From an alpha proteobacterium HIMB59 (lineage in GTDB: Bacteria; Pseudomonadota; Alphaproteobacteria; HIMB59), in contig CP003801.1 of NCBI GenBank assembly GCA_000299115.1, forward strand, positions 1,240,001 through 1,304,000: a stretch of 64,000 nucleotides of DNA. Reading direction: 5' to 3'. Positions 35,739-45,313 of this stretch are shown here, one piece after another; positions within the stretch are counted from its first letter, which is position 1, and the number at the start of each line of letters is the position of its first letter. Both the position numbers and the translations under genes were made by a program. The notes beneath the pieces were generated by a model, which saw only the letters and a list, made by a program, of their open reading frames with translations, made no database searches and was not told where the DNA came from.

Positions 35739-35750
35739 AATTATAAAAAA

Positions 35751-36725
35751 ATGAAATTTATAAACTGTAAAGATAATAAATTATTTATCGATAATAGTAG
35801 TTTACCAGACCCTACAGAGAATCAAATACAAATAGAAATTTTTTCAACTAGTGTTAACAGAGCCGACGTGCTTCAAAGAAAAGGACACTACCCTCCCCCG
35901 AAGGGAGAGAGTGAGATTATTGGCCTAGAGTGTGCTGGGATTGTCTCCAAGATTGGTCCAAACTCGAGTAAATTTAAAGTTGGAGATAAAGTCTGTGCTA
36001 TTTTAGGTGGCGGTGGATATGCCGAATTAGTGAATGTTGATGAAAGGCAAGTCATGCCCATTCCGTCAAATATCAGTATGTTAGAGGCAGGATCTCTTCC
36101 AGAAACTATTCTTACTGTTTATGAAAATATTTTTAATATTTCTGAATTTAAAAATAATGAGGTTGTTTTAATTCATGGTGGAAGTAGTGGGATTGGCACA
36201 ACAGCTATTTCTCTTTTGAAAAATTTTACTGATCAGATTTATGTCACTGCCGGCTCTAAAGAAAAATGTGATCAATGTTTACAACTTGGAGCCAAAGCGG
36301 CAATCAATTATAAAGACGAAGATTTTGAGCAGTATTTCATTGATCAAAAAATAAAAGTTGATGTTATTTTAGATATGGTTGGTGGATCCTATTTAAAGAA
36401 AAATTTAAAAATATTAAATCATAAAGGGCGACTCACATATATAGCTGCTCTCGAAAGTATTAAAGCTGAAGCTAACCTCCTATATATAATGACCAAACAA
36501 TTAAAAGTTTCTGGATCTACACTTAGATCAAGATCACCTGAGGAAAAAGGAAAAATAGTCAATCAAGTTGTTGAACATATTTGGCCTTTAATTGAACAGG
36601 GAAAATACAAACCAACAATTTTCCAATCTTTCAATATGGAAGATGTAAATTTGGCTCATGAGTTAATGGAATCATCCAGCCATATTGGAAAAATCTTATT
36701 AGATATTAAAGGAGGACAAAAATGA
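35751..36725 (+). CDS. NAD(P)H:quinone oxidoreductase-like protein (PIG3/Qor family of MDR)
   Basis: 324 residues from the ATG at 35751; the in-frame ATG at 35724 lies inside the operator palindrome and is unlikely. It is a zinc-free medium-chain dehydrogenase: [19 protein letters not shown] and [10 protein letters not shown] in the catalytic domain, [14 protein letters not shown] for NADPH binding, and [13 protein letters not shown] as in PIG3-type quinone reductases. The true substrate is unknown. It is the first gene of qor-sucC-sucD, overlapping sucC by four bases (ATGA). Its divergent promoter shares the palindrome with tctC, tying it to the catabolic cluster. Confidence 0.82.
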   Translation: MKFINCKDNKLFIDNSSLPDPTENQIQIEIFSTSVNRADVLQRKGHYPPPKGESEIIGLECAGIVSKIGPNSSKFKVGDKVCAILGGGGYAELVNVDERQVMPIPSNISMLEAGSLPETILTVYENIFNISEFKNNEVVLIHGGSSGIGTTAISLLKNFTDQIYVTAGSKEKCDQCLQLGAKAAINYKDEDFEQYFIDQKIKVDVILDMVGGSYLKKNLKILNHKGRLTYIAALESIKAEANLLYIMTKQLKVSGSTLRSRSPEEKGKIVNQVVEHIWPLIEQGKYKPTIFQSFNMEDVNLAHELMESSSHIGKILLDIKGGQK

Positions 36726-37909
36726 ACTTACATGAGTACCAAGCAAAAATATTGCTTAAAAATAATGATGTAAGAGTTTTAGCTGGTAACCCAGTTTTAA
36801 ACGACAACGAGATAGACTCTGCTGTTGACTCTATCCAGACGCCGGTAATGGTTGTGAAATCACAAATTCATGCTGGGGGAAGAGGTGCAGGAAAATTTAA
36901 AGATAGCGGCGATGATAAAGGTGGAGTGCGAGTTTGTTTTTCAAAAGAAGAAGCAAAAGAAAATGCAAAGAAAATGCTTGGTAAAACACTTGTAACAAAA
37001 CAGACTGGACCGGATGGTAAAGTCGTTAATCGTCTTTATATCGAAGAGGGCTGCGATATTAAAAAAGAATACTATCTCAGTATGTTAGTAGATCGTTCAA
37101 CCTCCTCCATCTCTATTATAGCTTCAACTGAAGGTGGAATGGAAATTGAAGAAGTAGCTGAAAAAGAACCTGAAAAAATTATCACTGTAAACGTTCCTGG
37201 TGATCAAACTTTAGATCAAGCTAGCTTAGATCAATTAGTTCAAGGTTTAGAAATTACTTCTGAACAATCTGGAGATTTTTGTGATCAGATTCAAAAAATT
37301 TATTCCAGCTTTTTATCAGCAGATGCTTCTCTAGTTGAGGTAAACCCATTTGTATTAACTGGTGAGGGAAACTTCCTTGCACTTGATGCAAAGGTATCGA
37401 TCGATGACAATGCTTTATACAAACACAAAGATATTGCCGAGATGCGAGATGAGACAGAAGAAGATCCAGCTGAGATAGAAGCATCTAAACATGAGTTAAA
37501 TTATGTAAAACTAGATGGGAGTATCGGATGTATGGTTAATGGCGCAGGTCTTGCTATGGGTACCATGGATATTATCCAACTTCATGGTGGAAGCCCAGCA
37601 AACTTCTTAGATGTTGGTGGTGGAGCTACAAAAGAAAGAGTTGCTAAAGCCTTTTCAATCATTCTTCAAGATCCAAATGTTAAAGTCATTCTGGTAAACA
37701 TTTTTGGTGGCATTATGAAATGCGATATCATAGCTGAAGGTGTTGTTGCTGCCGCTAAAGAACTATCCATTCAGGTTCCTTTAGTTGTTAGACTTGAGGG
37801 AACAAACGTAGATCTTGGAAAAGAAATTCTTAATAAATCAGGTCTAGCTATTATTTCAGCAGATAATTTAGAAGACGCGGCTCAAAAGGCTGTCGGTGCT
37901 TTGAGTTAA
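36722..37909 (+). CDS. sucC: Succinyl-CoA synthetase beta subunit (ADP/GDP-forming)
   Basis: 395 residues with an ATP-grasp N-terminal domain ([44 protein letters not shown]). The C-terminal CoA-ligase domain has [18 protein letters not shown] and [17 protein letters not shown]. The insert GDDKGGVR and [18 protein letters not shown] are as I recall for alphaproteobacterial SucC, rather than malate-CoA ligase MtkA. GGAGG precedes the ATG. It makes ATP or GTP from succinyl-CoA in the TCA cycle, or succinyl-CoA in reverse. Its separation from mdh/sucAB, and its place behind qor and the shared operator, are unusual. Confidence 0.93.
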   Translation: MNLHEYQAKILLKNNDVRVLAGNPVLNDNEIDSAVDSIQTPVMVVKSQIHAGGRGAGKFKDSGDDKGGVRVCFSKEEAKENAKKMLGKTLVTKQTGPDGKVVNRLYIEEGCDIKKEYYLSMLVDRSTSSISIIASTEGGMEIEEVAEKEPEKIITVNVPGDQTLDQASLDQLVQGLEITSEQSGDFCDQIQKIYSSFLSADASLVEVNPFVLTGEGNFLALDAKVSIDDNALYKHKDIAEMRDETEEDPAEIEASKHELNYVKLDGSIGCMVNGAGLAMGTMDIIQLHGGSPANFLDVGGGATKERVAKAFSIILQDPNVKVILVNIFGGIMKCDIIAEGVVAAAKELSIQVPLVVRLEGTNVDLGKEILNKSGLAIISADNLEDAAQKAVGALS

Positions 37910-37919
37910 AGGAGTAAAC

Positions 37920-38792
37920 ATGTCAGTATTAATTAATAAAGAAACAAAAGTAATTTGCCAGGGATTTACTGGTGCTCAAGGTACATTTCACTCAGAACAA
38001 GCAATTAAATATGGTACACAAATGGTTGGTGGTGTAACACCTAAAAAAGGCGGACAAGAGCATTTAGGTCTACCAGTATTTAACACCGTTAAAGAGGCGA
38101 AAGAAAATACTGAAGCTAACGCTACAGTAATCTATGTCCCTCCTCCATTTGCAGCTGGCGCTATTATTGAAGCTATTGATGCTCAAATGGAATTGATCGT
38201 ATGTATCACTGAGGGCGTTCCAGTTTTAGATATGATGCAGGTTAAGAGGAAGTTAGAAAATTCCAATTCAAGACTCATTGGTCCTAACTGCCCAGGTATC
38301 ATCACACCAGATGAATGTAAAATAGGTATTATGCCTGGTCATATTCATAAAAAAGGTAAAATTGGTGTTGTAAGTCGATCAGGAACCTTAACTTATGAGG
38401 CTGTGGCTCAAACCTCTGCAGTAGGACTTGGACAGTCTACATGTATTGGTATAGGTGGTGATCCTATTAATGGTACCAACTTTATCGACTGTTTAGACTT
38501 ATTTTTAAAAGACCCTGAAACCGAGGGAATTATTATGATTGGTGAGATTGGTGGAACAGCTGAAGAAGAAGCAGCAGAATTCATTAAGAACTCTTCTATC
38601 AAAAAACCTGTAGCTTCCTTTATTGCAGGTGCTAGTGCTCCTGCGGGTAAAAGAATGGGTCATGCTGGAGCTATAATATCTGGTGGAAAAGGAACTGCTG
38701 AGTCGAAGTTTAATGCGCTTGAAGATGCAGGAGTTCACATTTCCAAGTCACCAGCTAAATTAGGTGAAACTATCCAAAAGGCTTTAGGTTAA
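37920..38792 (+). CDS. sucD: Succinyl-CoA synthetase alpha subunit
   Basis: 290 residues, the usual SucD length. It has the CoA-binding Rossmann segment [17 protein letters not shown], the [19 protein letters not shown] segment and the phosphohistidine in MGHAGAII near residue 244. AAAGGAG precedes the ATG, 11 bases after sucC. It forms the heterotetramer or dimer with SucC, carrying the phosphoenzyme intermediate. Its stop codon is one base from the stop of the convergent reductase gene. Confidence 0.95.
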   Translation: MSVLINKETKVICQGFTGAQGTFHSEQAIKYGTQMVGGVTPKKGGQEHLGLPVFNTVKEAKENTEANATVIYVPPPFAAGAIIEAIDAQMELIVCITEGVPVLDMMQVKRKLENSNSRLIGPNCPGIITPDECKIGIMPGHIHKKGKIGVVSRSGTLTYEAVAQTSAVGLGQSTCIGIGGDPINGTNFIDCLDLFLKDPETEGIIMIGEIGGTAEEEAAEFIKNSSIKKPVASFIAGASAPAGKRMGHAGAIISGGKGTAESKFNALEDAGVHISKSPAKLGETIQKALG

Positions 38793-38793
38793 A

Positions 38794-39774
38794 TTACTTA
38801 TAAAGCTTTGCTTCTTTAGCTCTTAATTTTACCAGAGCTAAAACAGTATCAATTGTCGGTGTGGGAACTTTGGTAATTCTTCCAAGCTCCTGCACTGAAG
38901 AAACTAACGCATCGATTTCCATCGGACGGTCTCTTTCTAAATCTTGTAACATAGAAGTCTTGTGCTCACCCACAGCTTTTGCTGCCTCTATTCTTCGCTC
39001 AACATCAAAAGGTTTATCGATACCTAAATTTTTTGAAATTTCATGAGCTTCATTCATCATATTTTTAACAACATTTCTAACTTCTTGATCACTGCATATT
39101 TTAACTAAAGTAGATGTGGTCAAAGAGCTGATAGGATTTAAAGAAAGATTGCCAAATAACTTCAACCAAATATCTCCTTTAATATTTGGACGAATAGGAG
39201 CTTGAAAACCAGCCTCCTCAAGAGTGCTAGATAGTTTTTTAATTCTATCCGTATCCTCTCCATTAATTTCACCTAATTGAAATTTATCGCCTTCTAAATG
39301 TTGTATAACGCCTGGTTTGATTACTTCGGATGCGGGATTAACAATACATCCAATAATTTTCTCAGGACCTATACGATCCCATTGACTACCATCGGGATCA
39401 ACCGAAGTTACTCTTTTATCTTTGTATTCAGGATTTTCATGATTATGGAAATACCACCACGGTATTCCGTTTACACCCCAAACAAAAGATGTATCGTCTT
39501 TCATTAAAACCTCAAAGGCATCCAAACATCCAGGAACCGAATGAGCTTTTAGAGTGACAAAAATATAATCTTGCTTTCCTGCTTTCTCAGCTGTGTCCAC
39601 ACATCGAGGATAAACTACAAGTTCTTTACCATCTTTTCGCAGTCTTAATCCATCTTGGCGAATAGCTTCATAGTGAGGTCCACGAGCAATTAACGTTACA
39701 TCAGCGCCAATTTCTGTAAGTTTAGCGCCTAGATATCCACCAATAGCACCAGCACCGTAAATACAAATTTTCAT
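38794..39774 (-). CDS. Ketopantoate reductase-family (PanE/ApbA) 2-oxoacid reductase
   Basis: 326 residues with N-terminal NADP-binding GAGAIGGYLG at 7-16 and an all-helical ApbA_C domain (GDIWLKLFGNLSLNPISSLT; a later EIDALVSSVQELGRITKVPTPTIDTV). The catalytic Lys sits in IWLKLFGN. The family reduces 2-oxo acids; panE itself makes pantoate, but many paralogues act on other oxo acids. It follows the serine-glyoxylate aminotransferase gene by one base. Hydroxypyruvate or a related oxo acid is therefore a fair alternative substrate to ketopantoate. Confidence 0.75.
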   Translation of the reverse strand: MKICIYGAGAIGGYLGAKLTEIGADVTLIARGPHYEAIRQDGLRLRKDGKELVVYPRCVDTAEKAGKQDYIFVTLKAHSVPGCLDAFEVLMKDDTSFVWGVNGIPWWYFHNHENPEYKDKRVTSVDPDGSQWDRIGPEKIIGCIVNPASEVIKPGVIQHLEGDKFQLGEINGEDTDRIKKLSSTLEEAGFQAPIRPNIKGDIWLKLFGNLSLNPISSLTTSTLVKICSDQEVRNVVKNMMNEAHEISKNLGIDKPFDVERRIEAAKAVGEHKTSMLQDLERDRPMEIDALVSSVQELGRITKVPTPTIDTVLALVKLRAKEAKLYK

Positions 39775-39775
39775 A

Positions 39776-40936
39776 TTAAACCTTTAAATGCTTGATAGCT
39801 GCGGCTACACCACTGCCTAGCTCAAATTTAATCCCAACATCATACATGGCCAATTCGGCAGTTGATATCGCACCTAAAATCATGGTGCTATTTAAATCAC
39901 CAAGGTGACCTATGCGAAATAGCTTTCCAGCTACCTTGTTTAGTCCTCCGCCAAAAGAAGTGTTGTATTTGTTATAAGCGGTTTTAACGATATCAGTGGA
40001 GTCAATACCTTCAGGTACCATAATTGCTGTAACAGTGTTTGAGTAAAGAGAAGGATCTTTAGCGCATAGATTTAAACCCCAAGCTTCAGAGGCTTTTTGA
40101 ACTGCCTGTGCTAAAAATAAATGCCTTGAGTAAATATTATCTAAACCTTCCTCATGCATCATGGTTAAAGCTTCGCGTAATCCACGAAGTAAAGGCATAG
40201 GGTTTGTATAAGGCCAGTATCCAGTTTCATTAATTTTTAACATGTCATGATAATCAAAATATGCTCTTGGCAAATTAGCTGATTTCGCGATCTCTAATGC
40301 TTTTTGACTTACGCAGCTAATAGCTAGTCCAGCTGGAAGCATAAATCCTTTTTGAGATCCTGATACGGCTACATCCACACCCCAAGAGTCCATTTCAAAT
40401 TTGATTGAACCAATTGAACTAACACCATCAACAAACAGAAGTGCCGGGTGGTTTAATTTATTTAGTAAATCTCTTGTCGCTTTAACATCATTAGTTACAC
40501 CTGTAGAAGTTTCATTATGGGTTACTAAAACAGCTTTAATTTCATGATTGCTATCTTCTGATAAAATTCTTTCAAATTCGTCATGAGGCGTTCCTGATCC
40601 CCATTCAACATCAACAACCTCTACATCAATATGAAGTTTCTTACACATTTCAATCCATAGGTGAGAGAATTGGCCAAAGCGCGCAGATAAAACTTTATCT
40701 CCTTTGCTTAGGGTATTGGTTAATGCTGCTTCCCATCCGCTACTTCCAGTGCCTGGGAAAATGAAAGGTTGTCCAGTGTTGGTTTCAAATACTTTCCTTA
40801 AATCTTCAATTAGAGGATGCCAAAATTTCTCCATCCCAGGTGCTCGATGATCTTCATTAGAAATGTCCATAGCCTGCCTAACTCTATCTGGCATATTGGT
40901 TGGTCCTGGAACGAAAAGTGAAATTTTACCTGGCAT
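39776..40936 (-). CDS. sgaA: Serine-glyoxylate aminotransferase (class V, PLP)
   Basis: 386 residues of the class V aminotransferase family: LFVPGPTNMPDRVRQAM, FPGTGSSGWEAALTNTLSKGD, VTHNETSTGV, FVDGVSSIGSI and the PLP lysine Lys196 in SGSQKGFMLP. This pattern is that of serine-glyoxylate/alanine-glyoxylate transaminases. It converts serine and glyoxylate to hydroxypyruvate and glycine. That would feed glycine towards glyA and connect with glyoxylate or oxalate metabolism. Its one-base spacing to the PanE-like gene marks an operon. The 237-base upstream region holds tRNA-Glu and nested inverted repeats. Confidence 0.9.
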   Translation of the reverse strand: MPGKISLFVPGPTNMPDRVRQAMDISNEDHRAPGMEKFWHPLIEDLRKVFETNTGQPFIFPGTGSSGWEAALTNTLSKGDKVLSARFGQFSHLWIEMCKKLHIDVEVVDVEWGSGTPHDEFERILSEDSNHEIKAVLVTHNETSTGVTNDVKATRDLLNKLNHPALLFVDGVSSIGSIKFEMDSWGVDVAVSGSQKGFMLPAGLAISCVSQKALEIAKSANLPRAYFDYHDMLKINETGYWPYTNPMPLLRGLREALTMMHEEGLDNIYSRHLFLAQAVQKASEAWGLNLCAKDPSLYSNTVTAIMVPEGIDSTDIVKTAYNKYNTSFGGGLNKVAGKLFRIGHLGDLNSTMILGAISTAELAMYDVGIKFELGSGVAAAIKHLKV

Positions 40937-41007
40937 GATTTTATTGTTATCCTTTCTAGTAGTTACAAGAAGATTTAGATTAATTTAATTTATCTTAATA
41001 TCCTTAG

Positions 41008-41051
41008 AGTGTTTCATAATATGAAATGATGTTTAAAAACACTTTGTTTTT
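41008..41051 (-). repeat. Nested AT-rich inverted repeats after tRNA-Glu
   Basis: Three inverted repeats interlock: AAAAACA/TGTTTTT (41035-41051) directly after the tRNA CCA, AGTGTTT/AAACACT (41008-41043), and TTCATAATATGAA inside the latter. The first could be a weak terminator for the tRNA transcript. The second excludes the first, so they could form alternative structures in the sgaA leader. The function is unknown. Confidence 0.4.
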
Positions 41052-41125
41052 GGCATCTCCTACGGGAATCGAACCCGTGTCTTCACCGTGAAAGGGTGAT
41101 GTCCTAACCGCTAGACGAAGGAGAC
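41051..41125 (-). tRNA. tRNA-Glu (anticodon UUC)
   Basis: The minus strand gives a 75-base cloverleaf including the encoded CCA. The acceptor GTCTCCT pairs with AGGAGAT (G-U at the first pair). The anticodon stem TCACC/GGTGA holds the loop CTTTCAC with anticodon TTC, and the T-arm is ACGGG-TTCGATT-CCCGT. It lies between recJ and sgaA, all on the same strand. Confidence 0.97.
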
Positions 41126-41173
41126 ATCTATTAATTAAGACAAACAAAATAGCTAGATTTCATGAAAAATCAA

Positions 41174-42862
41174 TCAATGAATATCTTCTAAGTGCATAAC
41201 GGTCTTATTAGAATAAGTGTCTTTTTTTACTTTAAAATAACAATCAAAGTTAGGTTTTTTCATTAAATAAGATTTGAGATCTTCAGCAATAATGTCAAAA
41301 AAAATTCCTTCACACTCAAAATTTAATTCGTCGTGTATTTTTAGTTTCGCATGTTTATTCTTAAAAATCTGCAAAATATCTATTTTGACATTCTCTACCT
41401 TAAATACAGGTTCAGGATTTTTTTGTCCAAATGGACTTAAAATATCTAAATCATTTAAAAGTTGATCATTAATAACGTTTAAGTCGACTGTCGACTCATA
41501 ATATTTATCATTTGTAATGGAAATATTATTTGTTTCCTCATAAAGATAATTCTTGAATGCAGGTATTTGATCTTCTCTTAAAGTGAAACCACAAGCTTTT
41601 GCATGACCCCCACCTTTAATAATGATACCCCTCTCTGCTGCATTCATCATTAGATGACCAATATTTTTTTCTCCTAAAGATCTACCAGATCCGACAATAA
41701 ATTCATTGGAACTAGTCATTACAAATGAGGGTTTATTATTTAATCTCATTAATCGACCAGCTATAATTCCAACAATTCCGATATGCCATTTCTTATCAAA
41801 AAAGAAATTTATGTTTTTATCTTCAGACTCTTTTAGATTGATTGATTTAACAATCTTAGTTTGAATATTTTGACGATTTTGATTATGAGACTCTATAATT
41901 TGAGCTAGCTGAAGTGCCTGATGAATATTTTCTGATGAGAGAATATTGAATCCTAATAACGACTCTCCCATTCTGCCACCAGCATTAATTCTAGGTCCTA
42001 GAATATATCCTAGATGATATTCAGATATTTTTTGTTTAATCTTAGATTGATTAATGAGTGTTTGTATTCCCTTATTTACATTATCTGAATTTATAACTTT
42101 CAAACCTTGTTTAACAAAACTTCTATTAATTTCGGATAAGGGTACCAGATCACAGATGGTTGCTAATGCGACTAAATCTAAATATTGAAGAACATCTACA
42201 TTAGGAAAAATATTTTCATTTTTTAAAAAAACCATAACCAGAAATGTTAAAGCAGTTGCACATAAATCATCCAAATTAGAGTTGTCATTTGGCGTCTTCG
42301 GGTTAACCACAATAGCCTGATCAAAAAAAACTTCACATTCATGGTGGTCGATAATCATAACTTTTCCACCTTTGTTGATAATATATTCTTGTTCTTTGAA
42401 GTTGTTACTTCCACAATCAAGCACAAGAATATTTGAGCTAAAAGTTAATATTTTATCTATGGCTTCTTGATTGAGTCCATAGCCCTCTTTTAGTCGATTA
42501 GGGATATATACGTTAACTTCTATGCCAAATTGACTAAGGAATTTTTTACATATAGCTGCGGCACACGCCCCATCCACATCATAATCAGAAAATATAGATA
42601 TTGTTTTATCAGATTTAACCTTCTCAAAAAAAGAAATTGATTTATCTATATTTGAAAGTTTAGCTATTTTTGTAATTGATAAATTTTCTTTTAATTTAGA
42701 ATTAATAAATTTTGAAATACTTTTTATATCACGATTAATTAATAGTCTTGAAAGAAGTGTAGATATATTATTTTTTTGAGCTAATTGGAAAATTTCATCT
42801 TCATTTGGATTTAAATAAGCACTTTGCCATTTCGCTCCTTGAAAACTAGAATTAGTACTCAA
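41174..42862 (-). CDS. recJ: Single-stranded-DNA exonuclease RecJ
   Basis: 562 residues with the DHH-family phosphoesterase motifs: IFSDYDVDGACAAAI near 110, LDCGSN, and the DHH motif IIDHHECE near 170. The DHHA1 region includes VGSGRSLGEKNIGHLM and IKGGGHAKACGFTL. RecJ degrades single-stranded DNA 5' to 3' in recombination and mismatch repair. It overlaps glpX by 11 bases; hom-glpX-recJ is a recurring alphaproteobacterial order. Confidence 0.95.
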   Translation of the reverse strand: MSTNSSFQGAKWQSAYLNPNEDEIFQLAQKNNISTLLSRLLINRDIKSISKFINSKLKENLSITKIAKLSNIDKSISFFEKVKSDKTISIFSDYDVDGACAAAICKKFLSQFGIEVNVYIPNRLKEGYGLNQEAIDKILTFSSNILVLDCGSNNFKEQEYIINKGGKVMIIDHHECEVFFDQAIVVNPKTPNDNSNLDDLCATALTFLVMVFLKNENIFPNVDVLQYLDLVALATICDLVPLSEINRSFVKQGLKVINSDNVNKGIQTLINQSKIKQKISEYHLGYILGPRINAGGRMGESLLGFNILSSENIHQALQLAQIIESHNQNRQNIQTKIVKSINLKESEDKNINFFFDKKWHIGIVGIIAGRLMRLNNKPSFVMTSSNEFIVGSGRSLGEKNIGHLMMNAAERGIIIKGGGHAKACGFTLREDQIPAFKNYLYEETNNISITNDKYYESTVDLNVINDQLLNDLDILSPFGQKNPEPVFKVENVKIDILQIFKNKHAKLKIHDELNFECEGIFFDIIAEDLKSYLMKKPNFDCYFKVKKDTYSNKTVMHLEDIH

Positions 42863-43805
42863 GTTGTTTTATATTGAAATTGTGTTCACCGTTAATATGT
42901 CTAATTGTTCCTGTTTTAGATCTCATCACGATTGAATGTGTTTCGGCATAATCTTTTGTAATTTTTATTCCTTTGAGCATTGTTCCATCTGTAACTCCTG
43001 TTGCAGAAAACATTATATCTCCGCTAGCTAAATCCTTTAAACTATAGATCTTATCTAAATCAGTAATTCCTGTTTTTTTTGCTCTCATTACTTCATCGTC
43101 ATTGTTAAATAATAGCTTACCCTCGATACTTCCTCCAATACACTGAAGAGCAGCTGCAGCTAGGACACCTTCCGGAGCGCCCCCTATTCCGTAATACATG
43201 TCAATGTTACTAGAATTAATCACAGAGGAAATTACTGCACTTACATCCCCATCGCCAATCATCTTTACTCTTGCTCCAGTAGATCTGATAACCTCTAAAG
43301 AGTCTTTGTGACGTTCACGATCTAAAATACAAATTACTAAATCCTCAACATTTACTTTTTTGTATTTAGCTAATTCTTGAATATTTGATTTTAAACTTTG
43401 TTGTAATGAAATTACTTGATTGTTATGCACATTTGCTGAAATTTTTTCCATATAAACATCTGGGGCATTTAAAAAACCGCCCTCTTGAGCAAGGGCAATA
43501 ACGGCCATAGCGTTTTCACCGCCATTAGCAGTTATAGTAGTGCCCTCTAAAGGATCTAAAGCTATGTCAACTTTTGGACCTCCAAGTCCAACCTCTTCTC
43601 CGATATAAAGCATTGGCGCCTCATCTCTTTCGCCCTCCCCTATGACTACTTTACCAGAGATAGTAAGCGAATTGAGACAATTCCTCATAGCATCAACAGC
43701 AGCTTGATCGGCTGCTTTCTCATCGCCACGTCCTATGAATTTAGATGCTGCTAAGGCTGCGAATTCGGATACTCTTACTAATTCAATAGCAAGGTTTCTA
43801 TCCAA
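42852..43805 (-). CDS. glpX: Class II fructose-1,6-bisphosphatase
   Basis: 317 residues with the GlpX motifs GRGDEKAADQAAVDAM, VVIGEGERDEAPMLYIGEEVG, ALDPLEGTT and YYGIGGAPEGVLAAAAL. These provide the metal- and phosphate-binding site of the class II enzyme. It hydrolyses fructose-1,6-bisphosphate in gluconeogenesis. It overlaps hom by eight bases at its start and recJ by 11 at its end. Confidence 0.95.
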   Translation of the reverse strand: MDRNLAIELVRVSEFAALAASKFIGRGDEKAADQAAVDAMRNCLNSLTISGKVVIGEGERDEAPMLYIGEEVGLGGPKVDIALDPLEGTTITANGGENAMAVIALAQEGGFLNAPDVYMEKISANVHNNQVISLQQSLKSNIQELAKYKKVNVEDLVICILDRERHKDSLEVIRSTGARVKMIGDGDVSAVISSVINSSNIDMYYGIGGAPEGVLAAAALQCIGGSIEGKLLFNNDDEVMRAKKTGITDLDKIYSLKDLASGDIMFSATGVTDGTMLKGIKITKDYAETHSIVMRSKTGTIRHINGEHNFNIKQLEY

Positions 43806-45090
43806 TATTTTCCTCTATTCTAATGACTGAAATTTCTTTTTTAATAAAGGAGGTCTTTTTTAAATTTTGAGTAACTGAATTAATCTTATCTACCCCGGCA
43901 GGGTCAGAAATAATAACTATTGGTACAGTTTTTTCATTGGAAGTATTTAATTGAATAATTGATTTAATAGAAATTGATTTTTGAGAAAATATTTGAGCTA
44001 TTGATTTTAAAACTCCAACCTTATTCGAAACAGACATTCGAAGGTAGTAAGGTCTTTTTCGATCAGATCGATTAACAAATTTTGATTTCGGCATAGAGGA
44101 GTATTTTTTTACAAAAACTCCATTTGTCTCATCATGAGAAATAAATCTTTTTAAATCAGAAATTATTGATGTTGCTGTCGGATAGCCACCTGCGCCTTTT
44201 CCAACTAAGCTAGTTTTAATAAAACTATCACCTTCTAAAGTAATTACATTTTCTTCAAAATCAGTTTTGGCTATAAGACTATTTTCAGGAACAAAACATG
44301 GTGCAACTGAAGAGTAAAATTTAGAATTACTATAGCGCTCAGTCAAAGAGACTAGTTTTAATTTATAGCCTAATTTTAAACCCTGTTCCAAATCAATTAA
44401 TTTTATGTTTTCAATACCGTCATAATTAATATCTGAAAAAGAAAACTTATTGCCGAAAGATAAATTTGATAAAAGAACCAATTTATGATTAGCATCCCTT
44501 CCAGATAGATCGGCACTAGAGTCTTGTTCTGCAAAACCATTTTTTATGGCCTGATTAAGAGATTCTTGAAAGCTAATTTTATTATCATACATTTGAGAGA
44601 TTATGTAATTTGTAGTTCCATTAAAAATTCCATAAATTTTATTTACCTTAGAAGGAAGAATGCTTTGTTCTATTGACCTTACTACAGGAACTGCCCCAAG
44701 CACTGCTGCTTCGAACCCGAGAAAAAGTTTCTGATTATCGAAATCAGCAAAGAATTTATCTCCATTTTCGGCTAGTTGAGCTTTATTTGCAGTAATTAAT
44801 GAAATATTTTTTTTTATACAATATTTATAAAGATTGTTGATGTAACTTCCAGTTCCCCCAATAGTTTCGATGATGACATCTGGCTTAGCATAATTCTCTA
44901 GGTCAGAAAAATGACTAACCCAATTATATTTTTTAACGTTAAAATTTCTTTTTTTAGACTTATTTTTAGCTCCTAAAGCAACAATCTCAAATTTGGATCC
45001 ATTCAAGATATTGTTATTTTTTTCAAGGAGTTTCACTACGTGAGAACCAACAACACCAAGGCCAAATATAGCTATTTTAATTTTGTTCAT
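43798..45090 (-). CDS. hom: Homoserine dehydrogenase with ACT domain
   Basis: 430 residues. The N-terminal NAD(P)-binding GLGVVGSHVV is at about 10-19. The catalytic domain has NGTTNYIISQMYD, AEQDSSADLSGRDANHKLVLLSNLSFG and VGKGAGGYPTATSIISDL. A C-terminal ACT domain (YYLRMSVSNKVGVLKSIAQIF) probably gives threonine feedback. It reduces aspartate semialdehyde to homoserine. Its ATG lies within the last codons of the small lipoprotein-like gene (14-base overlap), so the two are translationally coupled. Confidence 0.95.
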   Translation of the reverse strand: MNKIKIAIFGLGVVGSHVVKLLEKNNNILNGSKFEIVALGAKNKSKKRNFNVKKYNWVSHFSDLENYAKPDVIIETIGGTGSYINNLYKYCIKKNISLITANKAQLAENGDKFFADFDNQKLFLGFEAAVLGAVPVVRSIEQSILPSKVNKIYGIFNGTTNYIISQMYDNKISFQESLNQAIKNGFAEQDSSADLSGRDANHKLVLLSNLSFGNKFSFSDINYDGIENIKLIDLEQGLKLGYKLKLVSLTERYSNSKFYSSVAPCFVPENSLIAKTDFEENVITLEGDSFIKTSLVGKGAGGYPTATSIISDLKRFISHDETNGVFVKKYSSMPKSKFVNRSDRKRPYYLRMSVSNKVGVLKSIAQIFSQKSISIKSIIQLNTSNEKTVPIVIISDPAGVDKINSVTQNLKKTSFIKKEISVIRIEENIG

Positions 45091-45313
45091 TTTGGGACTT
45101 TAAAATTTCTTCTTTTCTAATATTACTCTTTTCATTGAATTCCTCTAATTCTTTTTTTTTCTCAAGAAGATTTTTGTCAAAATCTTGAAACGACCTTTCA
45201 CAGGATAGAGTGAAAAATGAGAAAAAAATCAGCAGAAAGGTAGATAAAAAATTATCTTTTAGAAAACTGGAAACTACGTCTAGCTTTTTGTCTACCATAT
45301 TTTTTACGTTCAA
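45077..45313 (-). CDS. Small lipoprotein-like protein between rpsI and hom
   Basis: Up to 78 residues. A hydrophobic stretch [17 protein letters not shown] ends in a lipobox-like TLSC, followed by a charged, probably coiled-coil tail rich in Lys and Glu ([21 protein letters not shown]). I do not recognise a family. All usable ATG starts (45313, or 45298 giving MVDKKLDVV) lie inside the end of rpsI, so the gene overlaps rpsI by at least 47 bases and hom by 14. The intact signal peptide and its exact fit between two cotranscribed genes argue for a real gene. Confidence 0.5.
   Translation of the reverse strand: MNVKNMVDKKLDVVSSFLKDNFLSTFLLIFFSFFTLSCERSFQDFDKNLLEKKKELEEFNEKSNIRKEEILKSQNEQN

Noticed and set aside
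35724-35750. ATG at 35724 as start of the quinone oxidoreductase gene
   Set aside because: It lies inside the operator palindrome and overlaps the likely -10 region. The family N-terminus begins at the ATG at 35751.
36722-38792. Malate-CoA ligase (mtkAB) of a serine cycle, suggested by the nearby serine-glyoxylate aminotransferase
   Set aside because: Sequence features (GDDKGGVR insert, [26 protein letters not shown]) fit SucC better, and no malyl-CoA lyase, PEP carboxylase or mtdA/fch is present.
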